Source: Planctomycetota bacterium
GTDB lineage: Bacteria > Planctomycetota > J058 > JARGOJ01
DNA: 5,601 bases
Direction of reading: 5' to 3'
Assembly: GCA_029210225.1 (NCBI GenBank)
Contig: JARGOJ010000246.1
Coordinates: 311-5,911, forward strand
Positions 1 through 5,601 of the stretch are shown one piece after another. The notes beneath the pieces were generated by a model. It searched no databases, was not told the origin of the DNA, and was given only the letters and a program-made list of their open reading frames with translations. Position 1 is the stretch's first letter. The number at the start of each line of letters is the position of its first letter. Both the position numbers and the translations under genes were made by a program.

Positions 1-1664
1 CACTTCGCAGTCGCCTTCTCCGCGAAATCCCGTCGGACAAGATCTTGAGGGAACTGAACCACGCCATACTTCATCGCGACTCCATTGACCTTCCCGTAGC
101 TGTGAAACTGCCCCGAGACCTCAAAGCCGACAGTCTCCTTTGTCTCAGATAACCCGCTCAATTGAAGTCGATAACCACGGTTCAAACATGTCACGATTGG
201 GTCCGGAGTCGGCGGCAAAATAAGACAAGCCCCCGCTTGAGTCGAAATCGCCGTGACAATTCTCTTCTCCTGAAAAATGTCAAACTGCACGCGCTGCCGC
301 ATAAAGCCAGAGACGCTCAACTCCCCGGTGACCTTGCCCCTATCTCTTAGCTTCGCAAAGCCCAAAGCATCAAATTGGCGGGCCTCTGGCAACGCCCCAG
401 GGGGCAATTCTAATTCAATGATTCGATACGCCAAACGTGACCGCTTCGACAAACGATTCCTCAACGACAAGCCTACATAATCTCGGAGCTTCTGGCCTTT
501 GACAAACAACCACGAAGCAATGGCCCCAACTCCCACAAGCTTCTCTTTAAACAGCGCCTGAAAAAGCTGCGTCTCTGGGGCAAGCATCTTTTCGCCATCG
601 TCTTCGTCCTCGCCAAAATCTAGACCTGCTCCACCGCCATAGCCACTCGCGTTTAAATCATTGTAATTGGAACGCCAGGGAACACTCACATAGTCTCGTA
701 AGAGCCCGAAACCCCTTAACGAATATCGACGCCAAGCAAGCTCTTTCACTTTGTTCCCGCGAACAATGGCCAAGATCATTGTCCGCTTGCCCAAAGTGTC
801 AATAAACTGCGAAAGCACCGTCGTCGATTCCAGCCCGACTCTGACACTTGTTCCAACTCTCACTCGCGCTATCTCCGGCAATTCAAGCTTCCGATTCTTG
901 TCAAAAACAAACGACTCAGTCGCCAGCAGACGACAGCGCTCAAATCGTGACTCCAAGATAAGTTCGTCGGAGTCCCCATCCCAATGCCCCTGCACCTCCC
1001 CCATCACGCCAGTACGCAAGAATTCAATGACGGGATTGATCACGGGAAGAACCCCAGTTTGATTGACCTCATAGTCCGCAACGTAGTTCCGCCCGACCAA
1101 TGTCCTCGAAACTTTCTTTACCCCATTGGGCACATCGAAAAAGAGCAAGCCACTCTGGGACTGAATATCCTGTTTGAGGGTCCTCAATTGTTTTGCGCTC
1201 AAAGACAGCCCCGGTTGAAAATCGCTAAACGACCTCGAGTTATCCTTGAGCGTCACAATCGAAATCGTGACCTTCGCTCGCTCCGACCCCGCGTCAGCCA
1301 AATTGCCCAAGACCCGCTTCAACCGTCTTTGCAACCGAGGAGTTCCAACCACCGTTAAGAGGCTGCCATTGATCTGCCAACGCTCTTTCTTTGTCCAATC
1401 GACATCCGCCAGCTCCTCTTTGACAAAAGCAAAAAGCGCTCTCCAATGCCCATTCGCATTGTCCTCTTCGAAGCCGAGCTTGACTTTCGCCATCAATCCA
1501 TTTCTTAGTGTCAAACGATCTCGCCAGCTATCGTCATCTTCTAACTCAAGCTCCGCCAAATCATAGCTTCGGGACACTCTCAAAGTCTCCTGCGCGGTCG
1601 CTGGAGCCGCTGAAATCACTGTGAAACCGGCGAGAAATAAAAGGGTCCATTGTCTTGTCGTCAT
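1..1664 (-). CDS. Exported secretin-like protein of unknown function, C-terminus cut by window edge
   Basis: An open frame runs without a stop from an ATG at 1664 down to base 1, giving 554 visible residues; the stop lies outside the window. The N-terminus is a clear signal peptide: a basic start, a hydrophobic run at residues 7-20, then PATA|QET, so cleavage is likely after residue 24. A YDLAELE segment (34-40) resembles the 'YDVRDL' opening of planctomycete secretin-like proteins. Residues 98-141 (INGSLLTVVGTPRLQRRLK, then a VTISIVTL strand) look like a secretin N-domain. Residues 193-305 look like a secretin C-region: NYVADYEVN, PVINPVIEFLRTGV, LELPEI. A linker rich in Gly, Asp and Glu follows (about 322-362, with VPWRS), then a second diverged module from about 380. 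The upstream tandem gene is a diverged paralogue. No secretin pore signature is seen in the visible part. The fold assignment is an inference from motif pattern; the function is unknown. Gene reality is near certain. Confidence 0.9.
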   Translation of the reverse strand, partial: MTTRQWTLLFLAGFTVISAAPATAQETLRVSRSYDLAELELEDDDSWRDRLTLRNGLMAKVKLGFEEDNANGHWRALFAFVKEELADVDWTKKERWQINGSLLTVVGTPRLQRRLKRVLGNLADAGSERAKVTISIVTLKDNSRSFSDFQPGLSLSAKQLRTLKQDIQSQSGLLFFDVPNGVKKVSRTLVGRNYVADYEVNQTGVLPVINPVIEFLRTGVMGEVQGHWDGDSDELILESRFERCRLLATESFVFDKNRKLELPEIARVRVGTSVRVGLESTTVLSQFIDTLGKRTMILAIVRGNKVKELAWRRYSLRGFGLLRDYVSVPWRSNYNDLNASGYGGGAGLDFGEDEDDGEKMLAPETQLFQALFKEKLVGVGAIASWLFVKGQKLRDYVGLSLRNRLSKRSRLAYRIIELELPPGALPEARQFDALGFAKLRDRGKVTGELSVSGFMRQRVQFDIFQEKRIVTAISTQAGACLILPPTPDPIVTCLNRGYRLQLSGLSETKETVGFEVSGQFHSYGKVNGVAMKYGVVQFPQDLVRRDFAEKATAK

Positions 1665-1665
1665 G

Positions 1666-1678
1666 CTCTTCTCTTTCC
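1666..1678 (-). promoter_or_regulatory. Ribosome binding site that fixes the start of the downstream secretin-like gene
   Basis: Read on the minus strand, GGAAAGAGAAGAG ends one base before the ATG at 1664. Its GGA core sits about 11 bases from the start codon, and the AG-rich stretch continues closer. Together with the signal peptide that begins exactly at this ATG, it supports 1664 as the start. Another ATG at 1680 is in a different frame. Confidence 0.5.
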
Positions 1679-1687
1679 ATATTGTCG

Positions 1688-1702
1688 ATTGAATTGAATT
1701 GA
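1688..1702. repeat. Three tandem ATTGA units in the short gap between the two minus-strand genes
   Basis: The plus strand reads ATTGA three times in a row (TCAAT on the transcribed strand). It lies in the 47-bp gap between the stop of the upstream gene (1712-1714) and the start of the downstream gene (1664). It forms no hairpin and is followed by no T-tract, so it is not a terminator. It is probably low-complexity spacer. Confidence 0.6.
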
Positions 1703-1711
1703 AACAGAACA

Positions 1712-3523
1712 CTAGGACCCCAGAGACCTCAGAATAAGAACGACAGCGCGACTGCGCTTCTCTCCCCGAGACACCGACAAGACAACTCCATGTTCAAAGG
1801 CGAGGCGGTGAACTCCCGACTTCCTGATTCTCTTCCACTCTTGTGGACAATCCACCTTGTATCCATGAACGTCCTCAACCTTCACTGACTCGTAGTCCGA
1901 AGACTGGAATTCAATCCGCATTCTCAAGCCAGTCTTCGTTTGAGAGAGCGCCTTAACAATCAACAGTTGACCACGCCCGACACTAGAAAGACGTGCCATC
2001 GCAACCTGTCTCACTTCTTTACCAGTGCCCCCTGAGACGTGCTCCACATCACTGAGAATTCGAAGTTCCGAATGCCAGCTCAATGACACTTGCTGCCCCA
2101 GATAACCGCTACCTGCCATCTCTCTATTCGCCGCTCTCGTCAACCAGTATTTCACCTTTTCAGGCTTCACAACTCGATCTTCGGGCAGCTCTTCATTCGC
2201 CACATCCACCTCAAGCAGTCGATAGGAATAACGATGCTCGCTAGGCTTTTGAATGGCCAACCAGTCTCGCGCCGCCAATTTGACAGACTTCGGCCCGCGA
2301 ACAAGCAAGCTCCGATTCCAGAAGACAAAGTTGCTCTTCAACATGGACGATGCCGCAATTCCTGACTTCAGAACGTCATAGCTCTCGTCCTCATCATCAA
2401 AAGCTAAGCCCGAGCCATCAAACTCGTCCGGTCCAAAGGCTCCGCCTCTCCATGGGAAGTCAAACTTGAAGTTCGCTGGCGACTTGTAATACTGCAGGGG
2501 AAAAGCCATATGAGCTTTGATTTTTTGTTCGGTCCTCTCTTTGAACAGAGTCTGAACTTCAATGAGGACCGCTATTTGACTACGACGGCTCTTGCTAGAA
2601 AAGGTCGCTAAGACCATCGTCCTCGCTGATTGACTTGGCTTCATCCGAAAAGTAGATGCCGCTCGCAAGACATCAATCTCAGGGAGTTGTAATGTCCCGA
2701 CCCCTTTGAATACTCGATTCTTCATTCCCGTCTTCTTACTTCTCTCCACTAAACAATCTATTTGCGCGACGCTGCGATCCCGTGGAATGGCCACCCTTAA
2801 CTGAACTTGAAGACCCTCCAGCAAGACACCATTATCGACCTCATTGACCGGGACCGTTCCTCCTTGATAAATCGAGAAGCTCTCCAGATAGCGATGCGCC
2901 TTTAACTGCTTTACAACCCGATAATCCCCATCTCCCGCAGTCACGTCCTTCGCATTCAGTAAGACCGCTTTCCGAGATTTCAGCGCCAATTGCAACGCCG
3001 TTTTTTGCTTCTCATCAATAAATTGTCCGACAACGGGCACGAATTGCTGCGCGACTCCCTGTTGCCTCTTAATTTCCACTATCTTTGTCAGTATCCGAAC
3101 ACGGGCTTTTCGCCCCTCGCGAATGTCGTCAAGGAAGCTCTGCACCTTGTCGAGAACCACAACTCTGTTTGTTGCGAGTAAGCCATTTTTCACCCGACGA
3201 ATGCCGGCCTGGGCATCCTTCCAACTCATGGGTTCAACGAAGCGCTCAATAATGTCCCGAAGATCCCCTTCATAAAGCCACGGACATTCATTCTCATTCC
3301 ACTGCAGGGCTTTCAGTTCGACGAAGCCATCCCTCGTCGGCTCTGAAGACGGTTGCTTTTGACCGAGGAGCAGCTTCTCCGGTTCGCGAAAGGCACCTTC
3401 CTTCTCAAGATCGTTCGTCTTAAACAAGCGCGTCTTAAAGGGCTCGTCTTGGCCGTAACAGGCTTCTGAAATCCCAAACGTTGCCAAAACTGCAACTAAA
3501 CATATGTATCTTTTTAAGTTCAT
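1712..3523 (-). CDS. Exported secretin-like protein with an internally duplicated module, function unknown
   Basis: This is a complete gene of 603 codons ending in TAG. I chose the ATG at 3523 because a signal peptide begins there: MNLKRY, a hydrophobic core at about 7-18, then EACYG|QDEP. The frame stays open 25 codons further up to a TTG at 3598, but that extension is polar and would bury the signal peptide. Residues 82-101 (a YEGDLRDIIERFVEP segment ending in SW) and 112-151 (NGLLATNRVVVLDKVQSFLD, then RVRILTKIVEI) match the pattern of a secretin N-domain in planctomycete proteins. Residues 187-325 look like a degenerate secretin C-region (VLLNAKDV, GVLLEGLQVQLRVAI, LQLPEIDV). A linker at 344-385 holds FPWRGGAF and DDEDE. 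Residues about 398-600 repeat the module: RSLLVRGPKSVKLAARDWLA, YRLLEVDV, ILSDVEHV, GLRMRIEF. The protein probably acts outside the inner membrane. It is the first gene of a likely two-gene operon, divergent from the kinase. SEAC is not a good lipobox. Domain naming is inference; the gene itself is secure. Confidence 0.92.
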   Translation of the reverse strand: MNLKRYICLVAVLATFGISEACYGQDEPFKTRLFKTNDLEKEGAFREPEKLLLGQKQPSSEPTRDGFVELKALQWNENECPWLYEGDLRDIIERFVEPMSWKDAQAGIRRVKNGLLATNRVVVLDKVQSFLDDIREGRKARVRILTKIVEIKRQQGVAQQFVPVVGQFIDEKQKTALQLALKSRKAVLLNAKDVTAGDGDYRVVKQLKAHRYLESFSIYQGGTVPVNEVDNGVLLEGLQVQLRVAIPRDRSVAQIDCLVERSKKTGMKNRVFKGVGTLQLPEIDVLRAASTFRMKPSQSARTMVLATFSSKSRRSQIAVLIEVQTLFKERTEQKIKAHMAFPLQYYKSPANFKFDFPWRGGAFGPDEFDGSGLAFDDEDESYDVLKSGIAASSMLKSNFVFWNRSLLVRGPKSVKLAARDWLAIQKPSEHRYSYRLLEVDVANEELPEDRVVKPEKVKYWLTRAANREMAGSGYLGQQVSLSWHSELRILSDVEHVSGGTGKEVRQVAMARLSSVGRGQLLIVKALSQTKTGLRMRIEFQSSDYESVKVEDVHGYKVDCPQEWKRIRKSGVHRLAFEHGVVLSVSRGEKRSRAVVLILRSLGS

Positions 3524-3535
3524 CTCTTCGTTCCC
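3524..3535 (-). promoter_or_regulatory. Probable ribosome binding site of the upstream secretin-like gene
   Basis: The minus strand reads GGGAACGAAGAG directly before the ATG at 3523, with GGGAA seven bases from the start codon. It is a modest Shine-Dalgarno match. The AAGAG tail next to the ATG also occurs before the paralogue's start, which suggests the leader was duplicated along with the gene. Confidence 0.4.
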
Positions 3536-3618
3536 ATTCTCGTCCCTTGGAGCCGACTCGTTTACGTGCCGCCCGCCCCCCAAGTTCCATATTGGCAAGA
3601 TTTTGTTGCAGTCTTACT

Positions 3619-3635
3619 GCGAATCACTGATTTGC
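3619..3635. promoter_or_regulatory. Imperfect dyad, possible operator in the divergent promoter region
   Basis: The 17 bases GCGAATCACTGATTTGC form a dyad centred on base 3627. The inner AATCA-C-TGATT is perfect, the next pair is mismatched, and the outer GC/GC pairs again. It overlaps the first bases of the proposed -35 element of the kinase promoter and lies between the divergent genes. A dimeric regulator could act on both sides from here. No regulator gene is in the window, and a dyad this short can arise by chance. Confidence 0.3.
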
Positions 3636-3659
3636 GACGTGGTCTGATCGGGGTATGCT
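3632..3659 (+). promoter_or_regulatory. Putative sigma70-type promoter for the kinase gene
   Basis: TTGCGA (3632-3637) and TATGCT (3654-3659) are separated by 16 bases, and each matches the consensus hexamer at four of six positions. Transcription would begin near 3666, giving a leader of about 40 bases before the ATG at 3705. The placement in the divergent gap is sensible. The hexamers are only moderate matches, so this is a candidate only. Confidence 0.35.
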
Positions 3660-3704
3660 AGAGAATAGCTTGGAGCCGCATCGGATATAAGGGTCAGCAC
3701 AACC

Positions 3705-5601
3705 ATGATAGGAAACGGCCAACCGCCTCCTGAAGTCCCCTTCCAGGAACGCTACGACCTTCAAGAAAAGCTCGGAGAAGGTGGCTTTGGCGTTGTTCAC
3801 AAGGCCTTCGACTATAAGCTGCGTCGCGATGTCGCGATCAAAATTCTCAAATCTGACGAGAACAACGACAAAGACCGCAAGCGCTTCTTAAGGGAAGCCG
3901 AAGCCCTCGCCCGCCTCAAGCATCCTCATATTGTGAAAATCTATGATTACGGCGACTTCGACGATCAGGTTTACATCGTCATGGACTGCCTGGAAGGAGA
4001 AAATCTCTCGAAGATCGTCGGCTCCGACAAAGAAACCAGTATCGATCAATACGTTCGCTGGCTCTTGACCATCGCTGAGGCGCTGAGCGTAGTTCATGAC
4101 GAAGGTCTTGTCCACCGCGACCTAAAATCTCACAACATCATCATCGACTGGGATCAGAATGCTCACCTCCTCGACTTTGGCCTCGTCTTCCTCTCCGATG
4201 CTCGAAGCCGCCTAACCAAAACCGAAGGATCCTTAGGCACCCCCGCATACATGTCCCCTGAGCAAGCCCGAGGGAAAGCGGTCGATGCTCGCGCCGACAT
4301 CTACGGTTGGGGCGCAACTCTCTACGAGTGCCTGACCCAAAGGGTTCCCTTCGAGGGTGTCACCGCGATCAATGTGCTCCACAAAGTCATAAATGAAGAT
4401 CCTCAAGAGCCCAGTTTCTGGAACCGTCGAGTCCCCGCCGACCTCGATGTCATTTGCCTTAAATGCCTCGAAAAAGACCCTAAGAATCGCTATCAGAACG
4501 CCGAAGAGCTCGCCGCCGACTTGAAGCGCTTCCTCTCTGGCGAGGCGATATTGGCCCGACCTCGAACTTGGGCCGAGAAGAATTGGCGACGCATTCAGCG
4601 GCACAAAGTCGCGGCGAGTCTCAGCTTCGCCTTGATACTCACTATCTTCGTAGGCGCGGCGGGCCTTGCGCTTCAATGGAAGCAAAACTACGAGACCGAA
4701 CAAAATTACTTCGAGGAAATCGCCAGCAAAAACCGCCAATTGGAAAATGCCGCTGAGATAGACAAAAAGAGGATTCTAGAGATAGAACTGCAAAAAGATC
4801 AGTTAGTTGTAGAGCGAGATAAAGTCGAGGAAAGGCAGCGGCGCGTCGCCCAAAACAAAAAACTCGCAAAGAACTCTAGCGCGTCATTCATTATGAAATT
4901 CAGTCGCTATCTTGCAGTCATTGGTGAATCCCCAAAGTCGATTGGCTTTCGCGACGAAATTGAGAAGTCTCTCACGGGAACCGCGCAATACATTGCCAAT
5001 CCCGAAGAGAAAAAACGCTATGAGAGCGCCCTTACTTACCATCGCTGGCGCGGTCACTCTGTCGCCCAGACGCCCTTAATCACTCTCGATGCCGACAACT
5101 CCAAAGATGGAGTTTGGCTCAAAGATAATCGCCACGCGGTGGTCCTTCACTCCAATAAACGTGTCACGCTGTTTCACATTCCAAACAAACAAGTTGTTCG
5201 AGAATTCAAGGGCGAACAGCGCCAGGTGACGACGGTCGCAGTGAGTCCGGATGAGACTCGTCTCATTGTCGGTGATGCTTATGGCTTTGTTCAGATATGG
5301 GATTTGCAGAGCGGCAAGAGCCTCCGACGCTTCCAAGCCCACAAACGCATACTGCGACAACTCGACTTATCACCAGATGGACAGCGCTTAATCACAGCGA
5401 GCGATGATGCCAGCGTTCGCCTTTGGGATCTCAAAAAGCAGACCCTGCTTCATTCCTATAAAGCGAAGGACAAGGTCCTTTGCGTTGCTTTCTCCAGAGA
5501 CGGCAGGAGAGCATTCGCAGGGGGTCTCGGCCGAAGCTTCCGAGTCTTTGATGTCGTTCACTTTAAAGAACTTGTCAGTCACAAAGTTCCAGCGATGATA
5601 C
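3705..5601 (+). CDS. Membrane-bound Hanks-type Ser/Thr protein kinase with WD40 repeats, C-terminus cut by window edge
   Basis: The frame is open from the ATG at 3705 to the right edge, giving 632 residues. An in-frame TAG at 3666 and the lack of another start codon between fix this start; AAGGG at 3689-3693 is a weak, rather distant ribosome binding site. The kinase domain spans about residues 17-277. It has the glycine loop GEGGFGVV (24-31), VAIK with Lys46, helix-C Glu64, HRDLKSHN with Asp139, Lys141 and Asn144, DFG at 157-159, GTPAYMSPE (178-186) and Asp198. All catalytic residues are present, so it should be active; the HRD Arg suggests activation-loop phosphorylation. The CLEKDP...FLSGEAILARP block (254-286) is typical of planctomycete kinases. 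One transmembrane helix (303-323) is followed by a charged coiled coil (about 328-389). At least three WD40 blades end in IWDL (531-534), LWDL (573-576) and VFDV (614-617), after one degenerate blade near 459-492. The repeats probably serve as an extracytoplasmic binding platform. The substrate is unknown. Confidence 0.95.
   Translation, partial: MIGNGQPPPEVPFQERYDLQEKLGEGGFGVVHKAFDYKLRRDVAIKILKSDENNDKDRKRFLREAEALARLKHPHIVKIYDYGDFDDQVYIVMDCLEGENLSKIVGSDKETSIDQYVRWLLTIAEALSVVHDEGLVHRDLKSHNIIIDWDQNAHLLDFGLVFLSDARSRLTKTEGSLGTPAYMSPEQARGKAVDARADIYGWGATLYECLTQRVPFEGVTAINVLHKVINEDPQEPSFWNRRVPADLDVICLKCLEKDPKNRYQNAEELAADLKRFLSGEAILARPRTWAEKNWRRIQRHKVAASLSFALILTIFVGAAGLALQWKQNYETEQNYFEEIASKNRQLENAAEIDKKRILEIELQKDQLVVERDKVEERQRRVAQNKKLAKNSSASFIMKFSRYLAVIGESPKSIGFRDEIEKSLTGTAQYIANPEEKKRYESALTYHRWRGHSVAQTPLITLDADNSKDGVWLKDNRHAVVLHSNKRVTLFHIPNKQVVREFKGEQRQVTTVAVSPDETRLIVGDAYGFVQIWDLQSGKSLRRFQAHKRILRQLDLSPDGQRLITASDDASVRLWDLKKQTLLHSYKAKDKVLCVAFSRDGRRAFAGGLGRSFRVFDVVHFKELVSHKVPAMI

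Noticed and set aside
751..1358. Overlapping plus-strand open frames of 103 and 124 codons
   Set aside because: They are antisense to the continuous exported-protein frame. Their products are Ser/Pro/Arg-rich, as expected from antisense reading, and they show no motif.
1665..1711. Terminator between the two minus-strand genes
   Set aside because: The 47-bp gap has no GC-rich hairpin and no T-tract, only the ATTGA repeats and a ribosome binding site, so read-through is expected.
2090..2365. 91-codon plus-strand open frame
   Set aside because: It is antisense to the second module of the 603-residue protein, with low-complexity content and no family resemblance.
3452..3523. Possible lipoprotein signal (SEAC) in the upstream exported protein
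   Set aside because: The residues before the Cys lack the usual Leu at -3 and a small residue at -2 (Glu is there instead); signal peptidase I cleavage near CYG|Q fits better.
3536..3704. Promoter for the minus-strand operon
   Set aside because: I searched the minus strand of the gap for paired hexamers and found none with acceptable spacing and match. A promoter is likely here but cannot be placed.
3888..4115. 75-codon minus-strand open frame within the kinase gene
   Set aside because: It is a shadow of the segment encoding helix C to the catalytic loop, which is fully explained by the plus-strand kinase.
4233..4739. 168-codon minus-strand open frame opposite the kinase gene
   Set aside because: It lies entirely antisense to the conserved kinase catalytic region, has no recognisable motif, and follows from the codon bias of the real gene.
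1..5601. tRNA, rRNA, CRISPR array, insertion sequence or attachment site
   Set aside because: Nearly all the window is coding. No cloverleaf, spaced direct repeats, transposase motifs or terminal inverted repeats were visible.

Overview
The window holds three protein genes and almost no spare DNA. Two genes for exported proteins lie in tandem on the minus strand (about 1-3523). A membrane-spanning Ser/Thr protein kinase with a C-terminal WD40 region lies divergently on the plus strand (3705 to the right edge). The first minus gene and the kinase gene are both cut by the window edges. The host looks like a planctomycete or close PVC-group bacterium. The evidence is the kinase layout: a Hanks-type kinase ending in a CLEKDPxxRY...LxxFLxGExIxARP block, one transmembrane helix, a coiled coil and WD40 repeats. 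The secreted secretin-like proteins fit too. This placement comes from family style, not from a marker gene.

Minus strand: the upstream gene (3523 to 1712, 603 residues from the preferred ATG) and the downstream gene (1664 to beyond base 1, 554 residues visible) are 47 bp apart with no visible terminator, so they probably form one operon. Both begin with a signal peptide. Read side by side they are diverged paralogues with the same order of parts: a short N-domain-like beta-alpha-beta element, a beta-rich stretch resembling a secretin C-terminal region, a Gly/Asp/Glu-rich linker containing 'PWR', and then a second, more diverged copy of the same module. I see no outer-membrane secretin signature, so a pore-forming role is not supported. 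Their function is unknown.

The 181-bp divergent gap (3524-3704) carries a plausible sigma70-type promoter for the kinase, with a 17-bp imperfect dyad touching its -35 element. It may also hold the promoter of the minus operon, which I could not place.

Plus strand: the kinase has all catalytic residues intact, one membrane helix, a charged coiled coil and at least three WD40 blades before the edge. The expected topology puts the kinase in the cytoplasm and the coiled coil and WD40 region outside the membrane. An attractive but unproven reading is that the exported secretin-like pair and the WD40 sensor region work in the same compartment. Leucine codon choice differs sharply between the two strands, which suggests strand-specific mutation pressure.
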